Below, piece by piece: positions 1-5,701 of a stretch of DNA of 6,195 nt. How positions within the stretch are numbered: position 1 is the first letter of the stretch; every line of letters starts with the position of its first letter. A model generated the notes under the pieces. It searched no databases and was not told the origin of the DNA. It saw only the letters and a program-made list of their open reading frames with translations. The stretch is from Hyphomonadaceae bacterium (GTDB lineage Bacteria; Pseudomonadota; Alphaproteobacteria; Caulobacterales; Aquidulcibacteraceae). The stretch covers positions 1 to 6,195 of the forward strand of contig DPWD01000192.1 of NCBI GenBank assembly GCA_003526465.1, written 5' to 3'. The translations under genes were made by a program, and so were the position numbers.

Positions 1-272
1 CGCTGTTCCGCGCCGCTCGCGGCGGAGCGATGAGCGCGCGCATGGCGCAGAGCCTGATGCAGCGCTTGCGCATGCGCCTCGGTCTGCCTTCAAGCGCCAC
101 GCCGCACGCTTTGCGGCACGCTTTCGCCACGCATTTGCTAACGAATGGCGGCGATCTGCGCGCCATCCAAGAGCTGCTCGGACACGAATCGCTATCGACG
201 ACGCAGGCCTACACAGGCGTCGAAGCGAAAAAAATTCTGCAGTCCTACCGCGCCGCGCACCCGCGCGCATGA
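1..272 (+). CDS. xerC: Tyrosine recombinase XerC, C-terminal part (5' truncated by window)
   Basis: Site-specific tyrosine recombinase that, with XerD and FtsK, resolves chromosome dimers at dif at the division septum. The frame is open from base 3 ([13 protein letters not shown]), matching the usual LF.GARGG.LS.R segment of Xer proteins, so the gene begins before the window. Visible catalytic residues, in order, are the HxxR pair in HALRHAF (nt 105-116), the second His in [10 protein letters not shown] (nt 183-185) and the Tyr nucleophile in TTQAYT (nt 210-212). The first catalytic Arg and the Lys lie upstream of the window. The end, YRAAHPRA, is typical of alphaproteobacterial XerC rather than XerD, and the stop is TGA 270-272. 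XerD or a phage integrase is less likely given this C-terminus. Confidence 0.93.
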   Translation, partial: LFRAARGGAMSARMAQSLMQRLRMRLGLPSSATPHALRHAFATHLLTNGGDLRAIQELLGHESLSTTQAYTGVEAKKILQSYRAAHPRA

Positions 273-353
273 GCAAAACGCGCGCGCGCAATCGCCTCGC
301 GCGCCTTTGTTTTCAAGCTCCGCAAGCTCATCGCGCGCACACAAATCTCGTAC

Positions 354-373
354 AAAATCAAACGTGCGATTTT
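354..373. repeat. Short AT-rich inverted repeat downstream of xerC
   Basis: AAAATC (354-359) and GATTTT (368-373) form a perfect 6-bp inverted repeat with an 8-nt loop. It lies 82 nt after the xerC stop and 117 nt before the histone-like gene. A moderately T-rich stretch follows. It could be a weak terminator for xerC or part of the next gene's control region. The stem is short and AT-rich, so it may be chance. Confidence 0.2.
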
Positions 374-383
374 CTATCCGTAT

Positions 384-404
384 GTTTTCGCGGAAACTTT
401 TCGC
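384..404. repeat. TTTTCGC direct repeat and imperfect palindrome upstream of the histone-like gene
   Basis: TTTTCGC occurs at 385-391 and again at 398-404, a period of 13 nt. The first copy lies within the near-palindrome GTTTTCGCGGAAAC (384-397, one mismatched pair). The block sits in the AT-richer leader about 90-105 nt before the histone-like start, a reasonable place for a regulator site. No promoter hexamers could be assigned convincingly in 273-474. Confidence 0.2.
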
Positions 405-474
405 AAACCAAATTGCTGCACAAAACATCCCCGGAGAGTCAAACAACTCCCATCCAACCCACGTAAACACCAGT

Positions 475-481
475 AAAGAGG
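475..481 (+). promoter_or_regulatory. Ribosome binding site that decides the histone-like start
   Basis: AAAGAGG at 475-481 is a purine-rich Shine-Dalgarno sequence. It lies 8 nt before ATG 490 but only 2 nt before the in-frame ATG 484. The spacing therefore favours 490 as the start. Confidence 0.7.
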
Positions 482-489
482 AAATGAAC

Positions 490-711
490 ATGGCCAAGAA
501 GATGAAAAAGGCGGCGAAGAAGGCTGCTCCGAAGGCGCGCAAGGCGAAGAAGACCGTTCGCAAGACCGCGAAGAAGCCGGCCCGCAAGGCCGCTCGCAAG
601 CCGGCTCGCAAGGCCGCGAAGAAGACGGTCCGCAAGACGGTTCGCAAGGTTGCGAAGCGCAAGCCGGTCCGCCGCGCGCGCAAGGCTGCGAAGCCCGTCG
701 CCGCAATGTAA
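490..711 (+). CDS. Histone H1-like Lys/Arg/Ala-rich basic protein
   Basis: A predicted nucleoid-associated, DNA-condensing protein of 73 residues, resembling the lysine-alanine-rich C-terminal tail of eukaryotic histone H1 and bacterial H1-like proteins (Hc1 and AlgP-type tails). By count 24 Lys and 11 Arg make up about 48% of the residues, Ala adds 20, and there is no Asp or Glu. It is built of KPARKAA and KTVRK repeat units and has no visible folded domain, signal peptide or membrane segment. ATG 490 is chosen over ATG 484 on SD spacing; an in-frame extension back to 145 overlaps xerC and has no support. It appears monocistronic, with a 217-nt leader and a strong terminator right after the stop. 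The family is clear from composition, but low-complexity proteins cannot be assigned to a specific orthologue by eye. Confidence 0.85.
   Translation: MAKKMKKAAKKAAPKARKAKKTVRKTAKKPARKAARKPARKAAKKTVRKTVRKVAKRKPVRRARKAAKPVAAM
574..645 (+). repeat. Internal tandem repeats in the histone-like gene
   Basis: A 24-nt unit at 574-597 is repeated at 598-621 with 19 of 24 positions identical, encoding KPARKAAR then KPARKAAK. It is followed by a 12-nt unit at 622-633 repeated at 634-645 with one difference, encoding KTVR twice. Whole-codon units like these can change copy number by slippage, so protein length may vary between strains. Confidence 0.75.
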
Positions 712-722
712 TCGCCACGAGC

Positions 723-757
723 AAGAGGGGCGCGAAAGCGCCCCTCTTCGCTTTCAC
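723..757 (+). terminator. Rho-independent terminator of the histone-like gene
   Basis: A perfect 11-bp stem, AAGAGGGGCGC (723-733) pairing with GCGCCCCTCTT (738-748), is closed by a GAAA tetraloop (734-737). It begins 12 nt after the TAA stop and is followed by a T/C-rich tract (TTCGCTTTC) rather than a pure U-run. Hairpin strength and position make this a confident terminator. Confidence 0.85.
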
Positions 758-778
758 GACCTGCATTCCACCGCTCAC

Positions 779-868
779 GAGGTCAGATGCGTTCTCCGGT
801 CATAAGAAGCCCACGCTCCCGCATCGAACGCCGCAGACTGACCTCTACCAAGCTCAAACGCTGACCTC
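779..868. repeat. Three copies of an 8-bp CTGACCTC repeat
   Basis: CTGACCTC occurs at 838-845 and 861-868 as direct repeats 23 nt apart. Its reverse complement GAGGTCAG is at 779-786. All three lie in the noncoding spacer between the histone-like terminator and the Rieske oxygenase gene. Their role is unknown; they could be regulator half-sites for the oxygenase gene. Confidence 0.35.
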
Positions 869-905
869 GCCGCCATCGGCAATCGCCTCCTTCCAACGGC
901 CCCGT

Positions 906-955
906 CCCTAGGCCCGGACAATGATTTGAGTACGGCCGGGGATTTCCCCTAGGGG
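906..955. promoter_or_regulatory. CCTAGG palindromes upstream of the Rieske oxygenase gene
   Basis: CCCCTAGGGG at 946-955 is a perfect 10-bp palindrome ending 54 nt before the oxygenase ATG. A partial copy, CCCTAGG, lies at 906-912. The two centres are about 41 bp apart, close to four helical turns, so a protein could bind both on one DNA face. GGGG at 938-941 can also pair with CCCC at 946-949, giving a competing small hairpin. This may be an operator for the oxygenase gene, but no regulator is encoded nearby. No clear -35/-10 pair was found. Confidence 0.35.
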
Positions 956-1000
956 CAGCTCTCGCCAAAGCGCCGCAGCGCGCATAGCTTCCACGGGATC

Positions 1001-1005
1001 GGAGG
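1001..1005 (+). promoter_or_regulatory. Ribosome binding site of the Rieske oxygenase gene
   Basis: GGAGG at 1001-1005 lies 4 nt before ATG 1010. The SD core is strong though the spacing is short, and it supports this start codon. Confidence 0.7.
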
Positions 1006-1009
1006 CGTC

Positions 1010-2125
1010 ATGGCTGCGCTGTTAAATGATCACGAGCTGACCGAGCGCATTTTCGCGCACGCCGCCAACCGCGGCACCGATCTTGGCGCGGAAATCTGGC
1101 GCGAGCCGGTGGCAAACTACCGCGACGCCGCGCGGCTCGAGGCGGAGCTTGCCTTGCTACGCCGCACGCCGACGCCGTTCTGTCCATCGGCGTCGCTTCC
1201 AGAACCGGGCTCATACCTTGCCCGCGAAGCGGCGGGCGTTCCCATAATCGTGGTGCGCGGCGATGACGGGAAGGTGCGCGCGTTCCAGAACGTGTGCCGC
1301 CATCGCGGCATGCGTATCGCCGACGGTGCGGGCTGCGCCAAGGCGCTGGTGTGCCCCTATCACGGCTGGACCTATGGGCTCGACGGCGCGCTGCGCTTCG
1401 TGCCGCACGAGCAGGCCGGCTTTCCCGATCTCAACAAATCCACGCACGGCCTGAAGCAGGTTCACGCCGCCGAGCACGGCGGGCTGGTGTTCGTGACCCA
1501 GGAGGGCGAACCCGACGCCGGCTACTTCGCCGACATCCCCGCCCTCATCGGCGCCGATCAGCTGGTGTATTCAAGCGGCGTGCGCGAAACGCCAGCGAAC
1601 TGGAAGATCATGCTCGAGGGCTTCCTCGAAGGCTATCACATCCGCACCACCCATCCCGAGAGCTTCCTGCCCTACGGCTTCGACAATCTGAACGTGGTCG
1701 AGACTTTCGGCCGCCATGCGCGCGTGGTGTTTCCGTTCAAGCGCATCGAGAAGCTGCGCGATGTGCCGGCGGGAGAGCGCGACGTTTCCGGCTATGTGAC
1801 GCTGGTCTATCACATCTTCCCCAACGTGCAGGTGATCCGGCTCTCGAACCACACCGTGGTGCTGGTGCTGGAGCCCAAGGAGGCCGGGCGCACCGATCAG
1901 GTCGCGTATGTGCTCACCAACCAAGGCCGCGGCGACGACGCGCTAACCGCCGCCAAGAAAGACATGGCCTTCGTCAGCCAGACCGGCGCGGAAGAAGACC
2001 GCGCCATGGTCATGGCGATCCAGCGCGGGCTGACGGCTGACGCTAATGACGCCTTCACGTTTGGGCGGTTTGAGGGCGCGATCGTGCATTTGCATAAGAA
2101 TTTGGCGGCGGCGTTGGGGGGGTGA
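1010..2125 (+). CDS. Rieske [2Fe-2S] ring-hydroxylating oxygenase alpha subunit
   Basis: Catalytic subunit of a Rieske non-heme iron oxygenase (371 aa), which hydroxylates or demethylates an unidentified organic substrate using O2 and electrons from a reductase/ferredoxin. The N-terminal Rieske domain has Cys96-x-His98 (CRH) and, 16 residues on, Cys115-x2-His118 (CPYHGW). The C-terminal domain has the mononuclear iron site: NWKIMLEGFLEGYHIRTTH with His210 and His215, and a likely third ligand Asp330 in EEDRAMV. The residue three before His210, which bridges to the Rieske centre, is Glu207 rather than the Asp of naphthalene dioxygenase; Glu is common in homo-oligomeric demethylase-like members. 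No beta subunit, ferredoxin or reductase gene is adjacent, so it probably works as an alpha-only oligomer with an unlinked reductase. It is cytoplasmic, with no signal peptide. Family confidence is high; the substrate is unknown. Confidence 0.93.
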   Translation: MAALLNDHELTERIFAHAANRGTDLGAEIWREPVANYRDAARLEAELALLRRTPTPFCPSASLPEPGSYLAREAAGVPIIVVRGDDGKVRAFQNVCRHRGMRIADGAGCAKALVCPYHGWTYGLDGALRFVPHEQAGFPDLNKSTHGLKQVHAAEHGGLVFVTQEGEPDAGYFADIPALIGADQLVYSSGVRETPANWKIMLEGFLEGYHIRTTHPESFLPYGFDNLNVVETFGRHARVVFPFKRIEKLRDVPAGERDVSGYVTLVYHIFPNVQVIRLSNHTVVLVLEPKEAGRTDQVAYVLTNQGRGDDALTAAKKDMAFVSQTGAEEDRAMVMAIQRGLTADANDAFTFGRFEGAIVHLHKNLAAALGG

Positions 2126-2460
2126 ATTTGCGCCAGTCCGTCGCGGATTACCACAGTGGCGCGACCGGAAGGAATGGCGCTCAAAGCTGACGCAGGCGTC
2201 TGGATTACAGGTTCACGCCGATGGCCGGAAGCGGACAAAAAGGGCAACTCTGTAGCTATCCGCCTAGTAGTGCCGGGACTGGGTGGAATCGCATGGCGGG
2301 CCATGAAGAGGGCAACGCTGATGCATTCGTCGCGCCCGAGGGCTCGCCCATCTTCGCAAAGGGCACTACCGTGCAGATGGCGTGGAGGCCGGTGACTTAA
2401 GTGCGCGCACGCGGGCTGCATCACGCGGGATTTGGGACGTGCAAGGACGGACTACTTGCG
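2126..2460. other. Stretch between the Rieske gene and the membrane protein with no assignable gene
   Basis: About 335 bp with no recognisable gene, terminator or repeat. Two plus-strand frames are open over much of it. One runs from 2126 to TGA 2393-2395. The other (ATG 2221 to TAA 2398-2400) is described separately. A minus-strand frame is also open, running into the Rieske gene. None resembles a family I know. A decayed gene or untranslated leader of the membrane protein gene is possible. Confidence 0.4.
2221..2400 (+). CDS. Possible small ORF or gene remnant (59 aa), unknown
   Basis: ATG 2221 to TAA 2398-2400 encodes 59 residues, with a C-terminal half of ordinary soluble-protein composition (DAFVAPEGSPIFAKGTTVQ). 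Its stop codon abuts the GTG at 2401 that could begin the next ORF. The Shine-Dalgarno match is weak and I recognise no family. It could be a real small protein, the 3' end of a decayed gene or chance. The overlapping open frame at 2126-2395 weakens the case. Confidence 0.2.
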   Translation: MAGSGQKGQLCSYPPSSAGTGWNRMAGHEEGNADAFVAPEGSPIFAKGTTVQMAWRPVT

Positions 2461-3006
2461 GTGAAAGCAGCCTTAAAACGCGTGATTTGGTTCTTGGGGA
2501 TACTTGCTGCCTCATCCTCCCTCATCAGTCTCGTTCAGCACATTGCGCACGTCGGTCTATCGCCGTTATTTGCCGAGATCGTTGCTTACTATAGAGATAT
2601 TATCGGACCTGTGTTTGATGCTCTGTATTGGCCGATACACGCCATTGCAGATGCGATAGGCATAGAGTGGCGCATTCCTCAAATCGTGAGAGACCTTCAT
2701 CTTCTCTCATTCCTAGGCGCCTCTGTTTACATGCTCGCCGCTAGGGCGGCGCAATATCGTTCGACCGCCGCCTTGTCAGACAACGTGCGCGATTTCGTCT
2801 ACGGCGCAACGGGATTGGGACTAGTGGCGGTTTTGATCATCTTAGGCGAGATGATTACCTTTGGACGAATTCCTTGGACGGCATATCCCAAGACACCGTC
2901 AGGACGATTAGAACTCAGGCGTAAGAGAGAAGGTGTCCTAGCGGGCTGGGCGACGGTCGCTGCCGTGATTGCGTTTTACGCACTCAATGCGGGGACCAGT
3001 CGGTGA
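2461..3006 (+). CDS. Multi-pass inner-membrane protein of unknown function
   Basis: Not a family I recognise. From GTG 2461 it is 181 aa with a charged start (MKAALKR) and about four hydrophobic segments, near residues 8-30, 78-95, 112-133 and 158-176. The loop between the third and fourth is basic (near RLELRRKREG), suggesting a cytoplasmic face. The region between the first two segments is partly amphipathic, with aromatic residues (YY, YWP). GTG 2461 is preferred because the membrane segment follows directly; AAGGA at 2443-2447 lies 13 nt upstream. GTG 2401, with GGAGG 12 nt upstream, is an in-frame alternative adding 20 residues. Sampled lines are about 42-53% GC against about 60% in the Rieske gene, and codons such as ATA, TTA and AGA are frequent, suggesting transfer from another genome. 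It converges on the response regulator gene. Confidence 0.72.
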   Translation: MKAALKRVIWFLGILAASSSLISLVQHIAHVGLSPLFAEIVAYYRDIIGPVFDALYWPIHAIADAIGIEWRIPQIVRDLHLLSFLGASVYMLAARAAQYRSTAALSDNVRDFVYGATGLGLVAVLIILGEMITFGRIPWTAYPKTPSGRLELRRKREGVLAGWATVAAVIAFYALNAGTSR

Positions 3007-3125
3007 TGTCTGTTATCGGCGAAATCTTGCCCGATCCGCTGGGGCGGGCTGAACGGCTGTCTTGGAATGACGCCGCCGTTGGCGGGATCATGGCCATCTG
3101 CGCGCCGGCCCCCCTACCCCCTTAA
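3006..3125 (+). CDS. Possible 39-aa ORF translationally coupled to the membrane protein
   Basis: ATG 3006-3008 shares its A with the membrane-protein stop (TGATG), a classic arrangement for coupled re-initiation. The frame runs to TAA 3123-3125 and encodes 39 residues starting MSVIGEILPDPLGRAERLSW. It overlaps the 3' end of the convergent response regulator gene by 12 nt. No known family or membrane segment is evident, and a chance ORF is quite possible. Confidence 0.2.
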   Translation: MSVIGEILPDPLGRAERLSWNDAAVGGIMAICAPAPLPP

Positions 3126-3806
3126 CCGATACCCGCCCGTTTCCGTGATCAGCAGCTTCGGCGCTTGTGCATCCGGTTCGATTTTCTGCCGCAAGCGATA
3201 GATGTGCGTCTCTAAAGTGTGCGTCGTGACCGCCGCGTTGTAGCCCCAGACTTCGCGCAGCAGCTCCTCGCGTCCCACTGGTTTTTCGCCTGAGCGGTAG
3301 AGGTAGCGCAGGATCGCGGCTTCCTTGTCGGTGAGGCGGATTTTCTTCTGCGCGGAAACGATCAGCACGCGCATGCCGGGGCGGAATTCGTAGGCGCCGA
3401 TGCGGTAGAAGGCATCTTCGCTGGCTTCGTGGCTGCGCAGATGCGCGCGGATGCGCGCCAGCAGCACCGCGAACTTGAACGGCTTCAGAACGTAATCGTT
3501 GGCGCCGGCGTCAAGCCCGCCGACCTGGTCGGCCTCCTCGCGCGCCGCCCCGGTGAGCAGCACGATCGGCGCCTTCACCCCCTGGGCGCGCAGCTTGGCG
3601 CAAACCTCGATGCCGTCCATGTCGGGCAGGCTGACGTCGAGCACGATGGCGGCGGGCTTGTGCGCGAGTGCAGCAGCGATGCCCTCCGCACCATCGGCGG
3701 CTGGGAGCCCCACGAACCCCTCCTCGAGATTGAATTGCTCGACCAAAGCCTGGAGCAGCTCGGGATCGTCATCGACGATCAGGATGGTCGCGTCGCGGGA
3801 GTTCAT
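3114..3806 (-). CDS. OmpR/PhoB-family response regulator transcription factor
   Basis: Cytoplasmic two-component DNA-binding regulator, 230 aa from ATG 3806. The receiver domain (about residues 5-118) shows the acidic pair Asp12/Asp13 (IVDDD), phosphoacceptor Asp57 (IVLDVSLPDMDG), Thr85 and Lys108 (KPF). The C-terminal winged helix (about 125-230) has LTDKEAAILRYL, the recognition-helix region THTLETHIYRLRQKI and the wing ITETGGYRLRG. All canonical residues are present, so it should be phosphorylatable. ATG 3806 is chosen because IL(I/V)VDDD usually begins within about 10 residues of the start. A TTG at 3860 would add 18 residues and overlap yggS. It is the last gene of the fic-yggS-regulator set, 37 nt after yggS. 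No histidine kinase is in the window, so partner and targets are unknown. Confidence 0.95.
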   Translation of the reverse strand: MNSRDATILIVDDDPELLQALVEQFNLEEGFVGLPAADGAEGIAAALAHKPAAIVLDVSLPDMDGIEVCAKLRAQGVKAPIVLLTGAAREEADQVGGLDAGANDYVLKPFKFAVLLARIRAHLRSHEASEDAFYRIGAYEFRPGMRVLIVSAQKKIRLTDKEAAILRYLYRSGEKPVGREELLREVWGYNAAVTTHTLETHIYRLRQKIEPDAQAPKLLITETGGYRLRG

Positions 3807-3843
3807 CGGGGGTGAGCCTAGCCCAGCTCGCCGGCCAAGGCGA

Positions 3844-4506
3844 TCATTCTCGCTCGCCAAACAGGGCTGAACCGATCCGGACTTGCGTGGCGCCGAAGCG
3901 GATCGCGGTCTCGAAATCCTCGCTCATGCCCATGGAGAGCTCGGCAAGCCCGTTGCGGGCGGCGATCTTGGCCAACAAGGCAAAGTGCATGGCCGGCGGC
4001 TCGCCCAGCGGGGGGATGCACATCAGGCCCTTCACCGGCAGAGCATAAGTCTCGCGCGCCAGCTTGATGAAAGCGTCGGCTTCCTGGGGAGAAACGCCAG
4101 CCTTCTGCGGCTCCTCGCCGGTGTTGACCTGCACGAACAACTGCGGCCGCTTGCCCTGCCGCGCGATCTCGGCGGCGATGGCGCGCGCGATCTTCTCACG
4201 GTCGATGGAGTGGATGGCATCGAACAGCGCCACGGCCTCGGCCGCCTTGTTGGATTGCAGCGGGCCGATCAGGGCGAGTTGGAGATCAGGAAAACGCTCG
4301 CGCAGCGCCGGCCACTTGGCCTTGGCTTCCTGCACGCGGTTTTCTCCGAACAGGCGGTGGCCGGCCTCCAGCACCGGCAGGATCGCCTCCGCCTCGTAGG
4401 TCTTGGAGACGGCGACGAGGTGGACAGTGGCGGGAGCGCGGCCAATTTCGCGGGCGGCCACGGCGATGCGGGCGCGGATCGAGGCAATGGCGTCTGTGGC
4501 GCTCAT
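3844..4506 (-). CDS. yggS: YggS/PLPBP family pyridoxal 5'-phosphate homeostasis protein
   Basis: Binds pyridoxal 5'-phosphate and helps keep free PLP and related amino-acid metabolism in balance; the family has an alanine-racemase-like TIM barrel but no established enzyme activity. The protein is 220 aa, normal for the family. Key motifs are VAVSKTYE with the PLP-binding Lys35, GENRVQEAKAKW (54-65), LIGPLQSNKAAE (79-90), FVQVNTGEE (124-132), GLMCIPP (160-166) and the phosphate-binding C-terminal SMGMSEDFETAI...VRIGSALFG (191-217). ATG 4506 lies 8 nt after the fic stop, so the two genes are very likely cotranscribed; the SD is weak and lies in the 3' end of fic. It is often found near leuS in alphaproteobacteria (from memory), so fic may be an insertion between them. 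Confidence 0.96.
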   Translation of the reverse strand: MSATDAIASIRARIAVAAREIGRAPATVHLVAVSKTYEAEAILPVLEAGHRLFGENRVQEAKAKWPALRERFPDLQLALIGPLQSNKAAEAVALFDAIHSIDREKIARAIAAEIARQGKRPQLFVQVNTGEEPQKAGVSPQEADAFIKLARETYALPVKGLMCIPPLGEPPAMHFALLAKIAARNGLAELSMGMSEDFETAIRFGATQVRIGSALFGERE

Positions 4507-4514
4507 GCATGGGC

Positions 4515-5642
4515 CTACGGGTAGGGGGCGAAGTCGTGGTGGTCCGAAAGCAACAGGTCGAGATACTTGCGATGCGTGAACACCTTGTCGCGGCCGAGCT
4601 TTTCCTCGGTCAGCACGCCGGCTGCGACCAGCGCCCTCAGGTACTTGGATGCCGCCTCGCGACCGCCGATGCCATGCTCGACAAGGTTGGCGATGCGACA
4701 ATAGGGCTGGCGGAAGATGAGCTGGACCAGTTCATGCGAGTAGGTTTTCGGCGCCGTCGAGCGCACATGGCGGGAGGTCTCATCGATCAGGCGTCGCATC
4801 GCGCTTATTTTCGCGTTCGTCCATTTCGCCGTCACCTCGACGCCGTGGATCATGTAGTCGATCCAGTCCTCCCAGGCGCCGCGAATAGTGACGCCCTGCA
4901 AGTGCCGATAGTAGTCGCTACGAGTCGCGAGGATGTAACGCGAGAGATAGAGCGTCGGACTGTCGAGCAGGCCGGCCTGGATCAACACGAGAATGTTGAG
5001 GATGCGACCCGTGCGGCCGTTGCCGTCAGTAAAGGGATGGATCGCCTCGAACTGGTAGTGCAGCGCCGCCATGCGGACCAGCGGATCGAGGTCGTCTTCG
5101 CCATTGGCGAACTCCGCCCAGTTTGTGAGCAGCGCGTCGAGGTTGTCCTCGCCGGCAGGCGGTGTGTAGACGATGTCGCCGGTGGCCGCGTTGAGCAACG
5201 CGGTGCCCGGCGTGCGTCTCACCTGCATATCGACACCCTTGATTGCACTGCACACGTCAATGGCGGTGCGAGTTGACAGGGGGCGGTCGGCCAGCGACTG
5301 GAAGCCGTGATAGAGGGCTCCGCGATAACGCAGTGCTTCCTTGGTGGCAGCGTCGGCCTCGCCCCCCCCGAGGCTCGCCTCGCGAAACAGCGCATCGTTG
5401 GTGGTCACGATGTTCTCGACCTCCGAGGATGCACGCGCCTCGAGCAGGGGTATCGTGTTGATCAGTACGGTCTGGTCGGGGATCGACTGGCCTGCGATGC
5501 GCAACTCGGCGACGGCCGTGCGTGCGGATACGCAGCGCTTCAGGACGCGGCGCGTTTCAAGGCTGGCCTTCGGCGGGAGGCGCTGCAGATCGTTGTAGGG
5601 CCGCTTCGGGTCGAACTTGGTGTCGTCGGCTCTACCGTTCAT
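4515..5642 (-). CDS. Class II Fic-domain AMP-transferase (AMPylator) with C-terminal winged helix
   Basis: Predicted to transfer AMP from ATP to a hydroxyl side chain of a target protein. The 375-aa product from ATG 5642 begins with a Fic N-terminal domain containing LLEARASSEVENIVTT; SSEVEN (72-77) fits the (S/T)xxxE(G/N) inhibitory helix with inhibitory Glu76, placing it in class II (inhibition within the same chain). The Fic core has the flap (TPGTALLNAATGDIVYTPP, about 144-162) and complete active motif HPFTDGNGRTGR (202-213) with catalytic His202. A winged-helix-like segment (about 303-362) follows. ATG 5642 starts the PKRPYNDLQRLPP segment where homologues usually begin; GTG 5678 would add 12 residues, and neither start has a strong SD. 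It is first of a tight unit with yggS. Target unknown. SoFic-like proteins are the nearest class I recall. Confidence 0.96.
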   Translation of the reverse strand: MNGRADDTKFDPKRPYNDLQRLPPKASLETRRVLKRCVSARTAVAELRIAGQSIPDQTVLINTIPLLEARASSEVENIVTTNDALFREASLGGGEADAATKEALRYRGALYHGFQSLADRPLSTRTAIDVCSAIKGVDMQVRRTPGTALLNAATGDIVYTPPAGEDNLDALLTNWAEFANGEDDLDPLVRMAALHYQFEAIHPFTDGNGRTGRILNILVLIQAGLLDSPTLYLSRYILATRSDYYRHLQGVTIRGAWEDWIDYMIHGVEVTAKWTNAKISAMRRLIDETSRHVRSTAPKTYSHELVQLIFRQPYCRIANLVEHGIGGREAASKYLRALVAAGVLTEEKLGRDKVFTHRKYLDLLLSDHHDFAPYP

Positions 5643-5701
5643 GGCTCGCAACTCGATCTTGATCTTACCAGGGTGCACGTAAGTCTGAATTTCTTAGATT
5701 T

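Noticed and set aside
145..489. Extended N-terminus for the histone-like protein (in-frame from 145)
   Set aside because: It overlaps xerC in another frame and has a composition unlike the basic repeat region. A good Shine-Dalgarno at 475-481 with 8-nt spacing supports ATG 490.
192..683. Minus-strand 163-aa ORF antisense to the histone-like gene and xerC
   Set aside because: It is the complement of Lys/Arg/Ala codons and so reads as Ala/Leu/Phe/Arg runs; it has no start signal and covers two real genes.
783..968. Minus-strand 61-aa ORF in the histone-Rieske spacer
   Set aside because: Arg/Gly/Pro-rich chance-like composition, no ribosome binding site and no recognisable family.
1294..2040. 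Plus-strand 248-aa ORF inside the Rieske gene
   Set aside because: Arg/Ala-rich shadow frame of a gene with clear Rieske and iron-site motifs.
1897..2424. Minus-strand 175-aa ORF over the Rieske 3' end and the following stretch
   Set aside because: Half of it is antisense to the Rieske gene, and the rest shows no family resemblance or start signal.
3073..3085. CCGCC-GTT-GGCGG hairpin as terminator between the convergent genes
   Set aside because: Only a 5-bp stem, no T-tract on either strand, and it lies within a possible micro-ORF.
4509..5276. Plus-strand 255-aa ORF antisense to fic
   Set aside because: Long only because fic is GC-rich; the minus strand carries the full Fic motif set.
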